Shown: one piece after another, positions 57,998 to 64,000 of the stretch
How positions within the stretch are numbered: the stretch's first letter is position 1
Layout: each line of letters opens with the position of its first letter
Assembly: GCF_000002515.2 (NCBI RefSeq)
Contig: NC_006037.1
Coordinates: 930,001 to 994,000 of the forward strand
Length of the DNA: 64,000 nt
Direction: 5' to 3'
From: Kluyveromyces lactis
Lineage: Eukaryota; Ascomycota; Saccharomycetes; Saccharomycetales; Saccharomycetaceae
Notes under the pieces: generated by a model
The model's input: the letters and a program-made list of their open reading frames with translations, nothing else
Database searches by the model: none
What the model was told of the DNA's origin: nothing
Translations under genes and position numbers: made by a program

Positions 57998-58912
57998 CTA
58001 AGCCAAAACGTACAAGGCAATGATCACGGCAGCGGAGTTAGCGATCAAGGGTAGGTGGCCCAGTTGGAATTTCCAACAGAACAAACCCACGTTATAACCA
58101 TGGGATAACAATTGGCAAATGGAATAATCCGAGGATAACAGCAATTCGATCTCTTTCTTGACGCTAGGGGAGTTGTACAAAAATTGTAAAGAGATCAACA
58201 CTTTTGTCAAATGGTAAACCAATGGATCAAATTCTATAGCGAACAACTCATGACGGACAAAATTGAAATAGTATGAGACGATGGATGGAATCATACGGGA
58301 GAAAATGAACCAGAAAGAGACGGAAAGAATGAAATCCCTTTGACTTGGATAGAAAGTGACGAAATCTGGAGATGGGAAACGGTACCAGTTGAATTGGATC
58401 AAAGATTTAACGAAAACGAACAATTCCACAGCCAATACCAACTGTTTCACAGTGTGCAAAGTAGACAAATAATCCTGTACGGTTTCGTTCCATTCCTGAG
58501 TGGTCCATTGGACGTCATCGACAAATTCATGGAATCTGAAGTAGTAAGGACTGTTTGTGACCTTGTTGACGAATCTCAAATTTGAAAACCACAGACAAGC
58601 TGGGGATTTCGTTGGCAAATCAGAACGATCAAACATTTCCTTAATATCTTGTTCATCCTCCTCTTCCTCATCATCTAGAGACGATTCCTCCTCCTCACTA
58701 TCTTCTTCATCATTATCTTCTGCTAGCGCTTCGTAGTATAGCTGTAACTCTGGATATTCGTTCAAATCGACAGGTTCATCCAGGGATTCCAAATGATCCA
58801 AGATCTTTAGAACCAATGTTGGTTTCGTATTGCTTGTACTAACGGACAAACCAAGTTTATCAGCCAAATCGATCAATTCGACCTTCTTGAATTTTTCCAA
58901 AACGGTGGACAT
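57998..58912 (-). CDS. GTT3: Gtt3-like protein with SAP domain and membrane segments
   Basis: The protein has 304 residues from the ATG at 58912. A SAP-type helix-extension-helix lies at 1-45 (LEKFKKVELIDLADKLGLSV). A very acidic stretch follows (about 65-95, DNDEEDSEEEESS). The C-terminal half has hydrophobic segments (QLVLAVELFVFVKSLIQF, ILSVSFWFIFSRMIP, and the terminal LIANSAAVIIALYVLA), suggesting an integral protein of the nuclear envelope or ER. S. cerevisiae Gtt3 (YEL017W, 337 residues) is nuclear-peripheral with a suggested role in glutathione metabolism, and its neighbours NPP2, PMP2 and EAF5 agree. The molecular function is unknown. Confidence 0.82.
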   Translation of the reverse strand: MSTVLEKFKKVELIDLADKLGLSVSTSNTKPTLVLKILDHLESLDEPVDLNEYPELQLYYEALAEDNDEEDSEEEESSLDDEEEEDEQDIKEMFDRSDLPTKSPACLWFSNLRFVNKVTNSPYYFRFHEFVDDVQWTTQEWNETVQDYLSTLHTVKQLVLAVELFVFVKSLIQFNWYRFPSPDFVTFYPSQRDFILSVSFWFIFSRMIPSIVSYYFNFVRHELFAIEFDPLVYHLTKVLISLQFLYNSPSVKKEIELLLSSDYSICQLLSHGYNVGLFCWKFQLGHLPLIANSAAVIIALYVLA

Positions 58913-59061
58913 ATTGAGCCTTGGGGGGGGATGAGGTGAGTTGGCTATTACCAATATTCAGATAGATAGTTTGTGTATTCACATATACATACAAGTGGTG
59001 CAAGAATATAACATTTGATCCAACGTCTACACAAAAAAAAAAAAAATACTAATAATAATAA

Positions 59062-59090
59062 AAACAACAACAACAACAACAACAACAACG
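59062..59090. repeat. (AAC)n microsatellite
   Basis: About nine AAC triplets between the GTT3 start and the hairpin cluster, read directly. Confidence 0.9.
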
Positions 59091-59361
59091 ACCTGAAAAA
59101 GGACAAAACGACAATATAGTTAAAGGCTATCTATCCTGAGCAGCGGATCCTTCATATCATCAAATGTGACAGAACCAACACATATACTTTTTGTATATAC
59201 AGAGACTGTGTATTTTATAGATGTATATGTAGACGAAGAAAAAAAAGGTAAATATTGGAATTCGGGGTAGACAATGCGCAGAAAAGGGAGCCACCGAGGG
59301 ATACCGAATGGGGAAATATGTAAACACACGGTGCATGGAAGTGCACTTTGTGGATACAAAC

Positions 59362-59402
59362 GTGATTACCCGGAGAGACCCGAGGTCTCTCCGGGTAATC
59401 AC
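59362..59402. repeat. Hairpin A: perfect 19-bp inverted repeat with Reb1-type cores
   Basis: The arm GTGATTACCCGGAGAGACC (59362-59380), a 3-nt spacer, and the exact reverse complement (59384-59402). Each arm carries a TTACCCGG Reb1-type core. Confidence 0.9.
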
Positions 59403-59415
59403 TTATTCCAAAAAC

Positions 59416-59450
59416 ACAGAGGGTAATGCCCGAAGGGCGTTACCCTCTGT
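59416..59450. repeat. Hairpin B: 16-bp inverted repeat
   Basis: Left arm ACAGAGGGTAATGCCC (59416-59431), 3-nt spacer GAA, right arm 59435-59450. One mismatch, which would be a G-U pair in RNA. Confidence 0.9.
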
Positions 59451-59468
59451 TGTGGATACGTGCGTGGA

Positions 59469-59493
59469 TTTAGTGTGCTGCCCACACACTAAA
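59469..59493. repeat. Hairpin C: 9-bp inverted repeat
   Basis: TTTAGTGTG (59469-59477) and CACACTAAA (59485-59493) are separated by 7 nt. Confidence 0.8.
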
Positions 59494-59496
59494 CCC

Positions 59497-59528
59497 ATGT
59501 GTCTCCGCTCTACTGAGCCGAGACACAT
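59497..59528. repeat. Hairpin D: 14-position inverted repeat
   Basis: ATGTGTCTC pairs with GAGACACAT, then one C-C mismatch, then GCTC/GAGC around a TACT loop. Confidence 0.85.
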
Positions 59529-59557
59529 CGAAAAGGAAAAACCTCCCACTGATTGTT

Positions 59558-59586
59558 CCCATACGTTACCCAGGGTAACGCATGGG
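59558..59586. repeat. Hairpin E: 14-bp inverted repeat
   Basis: CCCATACGTTACCC and GGGTAACGCATGGG flank a single A. One mismatch. The core CGTTACCC/GGGTAACG recalls arms of A and B. Confidence 0.85.
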
Positions 59587-59828
59587 ATAAATACCGCACG
59601 CACCGCACGACAGTGGCCAGTACAAACGTCATATCTGTTTCCCACACCACGAGAAATCTCGTTGAGGCATTTTTTTCGTTCAAACTTCCTACCGTTTCCC
59701 AGTTCCAAAGGGGAAAAGGGAATGGACTGGAAATAGGAAATGGGATTTAAGCTATGATAGCGTTACCCTGACCTTTTAAATGGCTCCTGAGGGAAATTTA
59801 AAAAATTTGAAAACTGATTACGGCCAAC

Positions 59829-59836
59829 TATATAAG
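59829..59836 (+). promoter_or_regulatory. TATA box of the PMP1-type gene
   Basis: TATATAAG about 170 bp upstream of the ATG at 60001. The leader is CA-rich (ACACACACAA) just before the start. Confidence 0.65.
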
Positions 59837-60000
59837 GGACAGGAAGTTTTCATTGGATTTTCCCTCTCGAAGAAATTGTACACTGATATGATAATTTATA
59901 TTGGATATATAGGTTTTTCTTGTTTTATAAAGTTTCCTTTCACCACGCACTCACGCACTCGCGCACTAACACAACTCTTTTTTTAAGAACACACACACAA

Positions 60001-60120
60001 ATGTTGCCAGCTGGTGTTATTTTGGTCTTCGTCTTGGTTGGTTTGGCCGCTGTTGCCGTTATCGGTACTATTACTTACAAGCATGTGCAAGCCAAGAAGA
60101 GAGGTTTGCAAAAGTTCTAA
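60001..60120 (+). CDS. PMP1: Pmp1/Pmp2-type proteolipid of the plasma-membrane H+-ATPase
   Basis: A 39-residue protein beginning MLPAGVILVFVLVGLAAVAV and ending in a basic tail HVQAKKRGLQKF. It has one membrane segment (about 3-25). It aligns over its whole length with S. cerevisiae Pmp1 (LPGGVILVFILVGLACIAI..., QRGLQRF), a proteolipid that binds Pma1 and phosphatidylserine and stimulates the proton pump. Codons are strongly biased, so expression is high. S. cerevisiae has the duplicates PMP1 (YCR024C-A) and PMP2 (YEL017C-A). This single gene is their shared ancestor type. The in-frame extension upstream starts only at a weak alternative ATG in the leader and is not conserved. Start is set by the conserved LPxGVILVF block. 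Confidence 0.95.
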   Translation: MLPAGVILVFVLVGLAAVAVIGTITYKHVQAKKRGLQKF

Positions 60121-60778
60121 GCAGAGAAAGTCGTTTTTATAGTAAAACGTTATTCTTCTCTTATTTCTTTCAAACCATCCTTTTCTCCCACTCTTAAATT
60201 TTTCTTTGAAACTCTTCTGAACAGTTGAAATTGTTAATTGGGCTGTTCTGTTTTTTTTTTGTTTCAATCCTGAAGACTTTTATTATCAACCGTGTGTTTT
60301 TATATTGAGTTATGATTTAGTGTGAAGTGTCGTGTCGTGTCGTCGTGTAACTCGTGCTGTGTGTCGTCTCTACCCTCTCTGTTTTCTTTTGAGGGAGAGA
60401 TTCTACCAAAAAAAAATAAAGTTTTTTTTTTGTTATGAGACTTGGGTCTGGTTTAGCAACCTGGGGTTATCTGTTAGTTGCATTGGAGGTCTCTCTTAAT
60501 AAAAGTGTGGTTTAATTCGTGGTTTTTCCATGAATTATTCTTATTTTGTGTGTGTTTCTTTTGGAGAGGTCTACTATGTTTCTTAATATCCTATTGTTTT
60601 GCTGTACTTTGATGTTCCCATTTCTCAATCCTCTTTCTATGCGATTTTTACATGTGTCGATATGTATAAATATGTATATACTTGTATCTGACTTATTATA
60701 TGTATCATGTTTAATCGAAAGAAAACCCTTTTCTGTGTGTGTCATCAGATTATTGTACTAAAACTATTTTATCTTTAA
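60121..60778. other. Convergent 3' region PMP1/EAF5
   Basis: T-rich 660 bp, with GTCGTGTCGTGTCGTC short repeats near 60325-60345. It probably includes the long 3' UTR of the proteolipid mRNA. No gene is seen. Confidence 0.55.
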
Positions 60779-61606
60779 TTAATTGTCCATGGCATTTCTG
60801 ACAAAATTGATTGTCATGTCTAATTCATCTTGTGCTAGTAATACCCGGTTCGTATCCTCGTGTCCCATACTCATTATACCGTTGGTGACACAATTTTGTA
60901 AGTTCCATTGTAAATCTATTAGATTGTTCAAATGGAGCGTCTTTAACTTCTTTAAATCGTTTTCCATCTTGATGACTTCGTTATGGTTCACTTTTTCAAA
61001 CGAACTGAACACTTCTTTGAATTGTTCAAACGATTCAAGCTTTGCTATCACAGTATCTCTGTACATCGCCAAGATCTTGCCACGACGCGATTTCATGTAG
61101 TCTACTTTACTCGAGTTATTAGTGGTTGTGCTAGTAGAGGCTGCAGGTGTGCTGAGAACACTGTGAGTTGTCGCTCCAGCAGCACCAGCACCATTGCTGA
61201 TAGCACTCGTGCTGCTGCTGCTGCTGCTGCTGTTGCTTTTGTTTCCATTGCTCCCTGTATGAGATACTTTCCCCACCTTGCCCCGTTTCAACTCTTTCTC
61301 ATTCTTGGCTAGTTTCCCCACCAAATCCCGTTGGCATCGCTCGTACACGTCCATTATCTTGTTTTGTATCTCGTTGATTTGTAAATGATAAAACGTTATC
61401 TGTCCATCGTTCAAACTTGTCTGGTTCGGGAACATCTCTTTTATCATATCCAGAATTTCGTTGATCTTGATATCTTCCATGCGAGTAAACTTGTGTATCT
61501 TATGATCGTTGAACCCAGTTCGTAATCTAATCAACGATACTTTATTCGTTTGTGAATTCAATAACTCATCGTATAATACATCCAGCAGCAAAAACTCTTT
61601 GAACAT
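60779..61606 (-). CDS. EAF5: Eaf5, subunit of the NuA4 histone acetyltransferase
   Basis: The 275-residue helical protein has TSLNDGQITFYHL (about 75-90), matching the S. cerevisiae Eaf5 block TTLNDGQLSLHGL from memory. A low-complexity linker (NGNKSNSSSSSSSSTSAIS, then Ala/Thr-rich) follows, encoded partly by an AGC repeat. Then comes RGKILAMYRDTVIAKLESFEQF, matching REKLLKLYRDTVLNKLES, and a C-terminal QDELDMTINFVRNAM. Eaf5 forms the TINTIN-like Eaf5/7/3 submodule with Eaf7 and Eaf3. Length agrees with the S. cerevisiae protein (279, YEL018W). It is divergent from MMS21 as in YEL018-YEL019. Confidence 0.92.
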   Translation of the reverse strand: MFKEFLLLDVLYDELLNSQTNKVSLIRLRTGFNDHKIHKFTRMEDIKINEILDMIKEMFPNQTSLNDGQITFYHLQINEIQNKIMDVYERCQRDLVGKLAKNEKELKRGKVGKVSHTGSNGNKSNSSSSSSSTSAISNGAGAAGATTHSVLSTPAASTSTTTNNSSKVDYMKSRRGKILAMYRDTVIAKLESFEQFKEVFSSFEKVNHNEVIKMENDLKKLKTLHLNNLIDLQWNLQNCVTNGIMSMGHEDTNRVLLAQDELDMTINFVRNAMDN

Positions 61607-61844
61607 GGTTTAGTGGTGGCAATCTTTCCAGTGTCTGATGTTGGTAAGTTTTGGTTTCGTCAGTCTCTCTTTTCAGCTCTTACCTTTCCCTTTCACTTCT
61701 TCTAGTCTCATCTCGCCTTGTTTCCTTTCAATTATCAATATCATCATCGTCATCTATAATTTTACCTATATCTTTAATGCGTAATAAGTTGAACAAAGGT
61801 AGAAGGGAGACAAGTTTAGATGTAAGAGCGCCATATCTCAAACT

Positions 61845-62615
61845 ATGACATCAAGACTTGTGCTACCCGATGTGTTACCTATTACTTCTAAAAGACACGA
61901 TATTTTACATCAAATCACACTTCCAGACCTTTCACGGGAAATATCTGCTGCTAAATCATCGATTCAGGATTCTGTAATTGGGTTGCTGTCGTCCTATCCA
62001 AAGTACCCAACAGATAGAGTCGATGAAATAAATGAACTGGAATCAGCATACAAAGATCTTTTGAGAATGGAGTCTCGGCAGAAGTTTCTAAATAGTAAGC
62101 TCACAGAAATGAAGTCTAAATATACACAACAATCCTCCGATGCTCCAAGGTTGAACAGAGAAAATTGGGACAGTTTTCTCAATAACGAGTACAATTTGAT
62201 TAACGTACGAAAGGAGTGGATTAAACTACAGTCAGAAGAAGTGGAAATAGATAAGAAAGATCAATGGCTCCGGGTGTTTTGTGCGCTACCATACATTTGG
62301 TCAGATCCAACAAGAATTATACCGAACGATCCATTCGAAACTGATGCAGCACAAGAAGAAGAAGGGGAAGACATAAAGGTAGAAGGTGGTGTTGTTGAAT
62401 TAACTTGTCCCGTCAGCGTTAAAAAGTTTCAGTCACCAATGATCTCAGTCAAATGTCATCATACCATTGACAACGAATCGTTGCAGTCATTGTTCCAACA
62501 AGGTAAATCCATACAATGCCCTGTTTCAGGCTGTAATAAGACTCTAACATCAAGAGATTTTGTACCAGATAGACTTATGCATATTAGAGTCCTTATCAGT
62601 GAGTTGCGGGAGTAG
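61845..62615 (+). CDS. MMS21: Mms21 (Nse2), SUMO E3 ligase of the Smc5/6 complex
   Basis: The 256-residue protein has an N-terminal helical half that docks on the Smc5 coiled coil. The C-terminal SP-RING (about 185-245) has LTCPVSVKKFQSPMISVKCHHTID and QCPVSGCNKTL. The zinc-ligand Cys and His residues expected for SP-RING are visible. Mms21 sumoylates DNA-repair and cohesion substrates. Length is near S. cerevisiae Mms21 (267, YEL019C). An acidic insert (TDAAQEEEGEDIKVEGG) precedes the RING. The ATG at 61845 gives the conserved helical start. Confidence 0.93.
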   Translation: MTSRLVLPDVLPITSKRHDILHQITLPDLSREISAAKSSIQDSVIGLLSSYPKYPTDRVDEINELESAYKDLLRMESRQKFLNSKLTEMKSKYTQQSSDAPRLNRENWDSFLNNEYNLINVRKEWIKLQSEEVEIDKKDQWLRVFCALPYIWSDPTRIIPNDPFETDAAQEEEGEDIKVEGGVVELTCPVSVKKFQSPMISVKCHHTIDNESLQSLFQQGKSIQCPVSGCNKTLTSRDFVPDRLMHIRVLISELRE

Positions 62616-62733
62616 CATATGGGCCTCAATGTCACCTGTAGCTCTGTGTATCTATCTCTAGTCTTGAATATAATGCTAGCCTTTCGGTAAGAAATATCAG
62701 AAAAATGATTCAAATACTGTAATATCGAAAGAA

Positions 62734-64000
62734 ATGATATCTAAAATAGAAGGCATCTCAGGAGAAACGCTGCGCTGTGGGTCAGTGCGTGTACGCGATC
62801 ATAAATTATATACTGGTCCCCCAGCTATGAGACTTCCAGTAACGTTAAAAAGAGTTTTTGAAACTGCTAGGACCAATGGTGGAACACCTGTCAAGATTGA
62901 CCAAGTATCAGGCTGGGTTAAAAACGTTCGTCCTTTAAAGACAATCACATTCGTTGAAATTCAGGATGGAACTACTTTGCAAGATCTAACAGTTGTGTTG
63001 AAACAAGGCGCTCCATCTTTCAAACCATCTTTGGGCCAATCTGTCACCGTTTTGCATCCGGAGATCGTTCAACGGAAGAATCAACAATTCGAAACCTTGT
63101 GTATGCCGGAAAACTTAAAGCTGATTGGACCTACAGTAGAGTATCCGGTCCAAAACAAACAGACTTCATTACCGACACTAAGAAAATTACCTGAGTTCAA
63201 ACATCGTACCACTTATTTATCTAACCTTTTAAGATTTCGTCATAAGGTAGAGTCACAATTGACAAAGACGTTAGATGGGTTAGATTTTACGATGGTGAGA
63301 CCACCAATTTTAACGTCAATTGACTGTGAGGGTGCTGGAGAAATGTTTAACTTGAAACAAGACCATTGGGACGAAATAGTGAACCTTACAGTCTCTTCGC
63401 AGTTACATTTAGAAGTGCTTATGATGGGGCTTGGAAGAGTGTATTGTTTGCAACCTTGTTTTCGTGCTGAGAAGAGTGATACAAACAGACATCTTTGTGA
63501 ATTCTGGATGTTAGAAGTGGAAGCATCGTTCGTTGATAAAAATGAGTCTCTCATGGACCTTGTTGAACTTATGGTGAAAAGCGTTGTCTTATCATTATCC
63601 GAAACAAAAGATCTTCCCAAATATTTCCCAGTCGGATGTAATATCGATATCACCAGCAGATGGGCGAAATTACTACAAGATTGGAAAAGAATCACTTATA
63701 CTGATGCAGTAGAAGCATTGCTATCGAGTGGTGTGAAATTCGAACATGATTTAGCATGGGGCAAAGATTTAAACAGTGAACATGAAAGATGGCTCTGTGA
63801 TCATTTTGGCGGTCCTGTTTTCGTGACCAATTACCCTCGCGATTGCAAAGCATTTTACATGAAATTAAGGCCTGACGGTACTACTGTTGAATGTTTCGAT
63901 CTCTTGTTCCCAGAGATTGGAGAGATCGTAGGAGGAAGTGTCAGGGAAGATGATTATGACACTTTAAAGCAAGAAATTGAAAGAAGAGATATGGCATCAA
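62734..64000 (+). CDS. SLM5: Slm5, mitochondrial asparaginyl-tRNA synthetase (partial, 3' end outside window)
   Basis: The frame is open to the window edge (422 codons). An N-terminal OB-fold anticodon-binding domain (VSGWVKNVRPLKTITFVEIQDG) is followed by a class II core. The core has a motif 2-like FRAEKSDTNRHLCEFWMLEVE, then VFVTNYPRDCKAFYMK and LLFPEIGEIVGGSVRE. These are hallmarks of AsnRS. S. cerevisiae SLM5 (YCR024C) lies beside PMP1. Two starts are possible: 62734 (adds a basic 31-residue leader, plausible as a mitochondrial presequence) and 62827 (MRLPVTLKRVF, itself basic). I give the longer one. The cytosolic enzyme Ded81 is excluded by position and a shorter N terminus. Confidence 0.9.
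   Translation, partial: MISKIEGISGETLRCGSVRVRDHKLYTGPPAMRLPVTLKRVFETARTNGGTPVKIDQVSGWVKNVRPLKTITFVEIQDGTTLQDLTVVLKQGAPSFKPSLGQSVTVLHPEIVQRKNQQFETLCMPENLKLIGPTVEYPVQNKQTSLPTLRKLPEFKHRTTYLSNLLRFRHKVESQLTKTLDGLDFTMVRPPILTSIDCEGAGEMFNLKQDHWDEIVNLTVSSQLHLEVLMMGLGRVYCLQPCFRAEKSDTNRHLCEFWMLEVEASFVDKNESLMDLVELMVKSVVLSLSETKDLPKYFPVGCNIDITSRWAKLLQDWKRITYTDAVEALLSSGVKFEHDLAWGKDLNSEHERWLCDHFGGPVFVTNYPRDCKAFYMKLRPDGTTVECFDLLFPEIGEIVGGSVREDDYDTLKQEIERRDMAS

Larger units (their letters stand above)
58913..60000. promoter_or_regulatory. Divergent region GTT3/PMP1 with a hairpin cluster
   Basis: About 1.09 kb. From left: an A run, an (AAC)n repeat (59062-59090), five consecutive inverted repeats (59362-59586), and a TATA box at 59829-59836 about 170 bp before the proteolipid ATG. 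The 142-codon frame at 59308-59736 runs through the hairpins and is rejected as a gene. Confidence 0.65.

Noticed and set aside
57775-58020. 81-codon poly-Leu frame
   Set aside because: It is a translation of the AGT/AAT microsatellite and overlaps the GTT3 3' end.
59308-59736. 142-codon plus-strand frame and minus-strand frame 59403-59708
   Set aside because: They run through the hairpin cluster, where palindromic sequence keeps both strands open together. Their composition is not protein-like, and they sit in a promoter.
1-64000. LTR or other mobile-element remains near the tRNA genes
   Set aside because: The flanks of the four tRNA genes were read for terminal repeats and coding remains. 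None was recognised.

Overview
The window is nuclear DNA of a budding yeast (Saccharomycetaceae). I infer the genus Kluyveromyces, most probably K. lactis or a very close relative. Genes are dense and nearly intronless, yeast splice signals (GTATGT, TACTAAC) are present, and base composition is AT-rich. The 551-residue sugar transporter at 34084 matches my memory of the K. lactis high-affinity glucose transporter Hgt1. Gene order points to a lineage that split before the whole-genome duplication, because genes that sit on two S. cerevisiae chromosomes are interleaved here on one segment.

Layout. Positions 1-22923 interleave the YFR and YOL regions: a Tos7/Dcv1-like membrane protein (partial), tRNA-Tyr, MIC19, UBP6, TAT2, DIS3, GCN20, tRNA-Gly, TSR4, IFM1, a trimethyllysine dioxygenase not found in S. 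cerevisiae, an Igd1-like protein and a Lag2-like protein. Positions 23797-39982 follow YCR012-YCR017: PGK1, POL4, CTO1, YCR016W and CWH43. A large uncharacterised protein, HGT1 and a possible 70-residue protein are inserted there. Positions 40437-64000 interleave YEL011-YEL019 with YCR019-YCR027: tRNA-Lys, GLC3, UBC8, HTL1, MAK31, MAK32, tRNA-iMet, VAC8, EDC3, RHB1, a D-arabinitol dehydrogenase-like reductase, NPP1, GTT3, a PMP1-type proteolipid, EAF5, MMS21 and SLM5 (partial).

Most genes are independent housekeeping units. Themes are sugar and glycogen metabolism (HGT1, PGK1, GLC3, an Igd1-like protein, arabinitol dehydrogenase, UBC8), RNA and ribosome biology (DIS3, TSR4, YCR016W, EDC3, GCN20), mitochondrial translation (IFM1, SLM5), and DNA repair or chromatin (POL4, MMS21, HTL1, EAF5). 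UBP6 and UBC8 each carry a short first exon that a plain reading-frame search misses. Both introns were rebuilt here from canonical splice signals.

The least expected structures are intergenic. Five compact inverted repeats lie in a row within 225 bp upstream of the PMP1-type gene (59362-59586). A perfect 16-bp-arm palindrome with two CACGTG cores lies between the Lag2-like gene and PGK1. Two Gal4/Lac9-type CGG-N11-CCG sites, one inside a perfect palindrome, lie far upstream of HGT1. I saw no CRISPR array and recognised no transposon, LTR or viral fossil.
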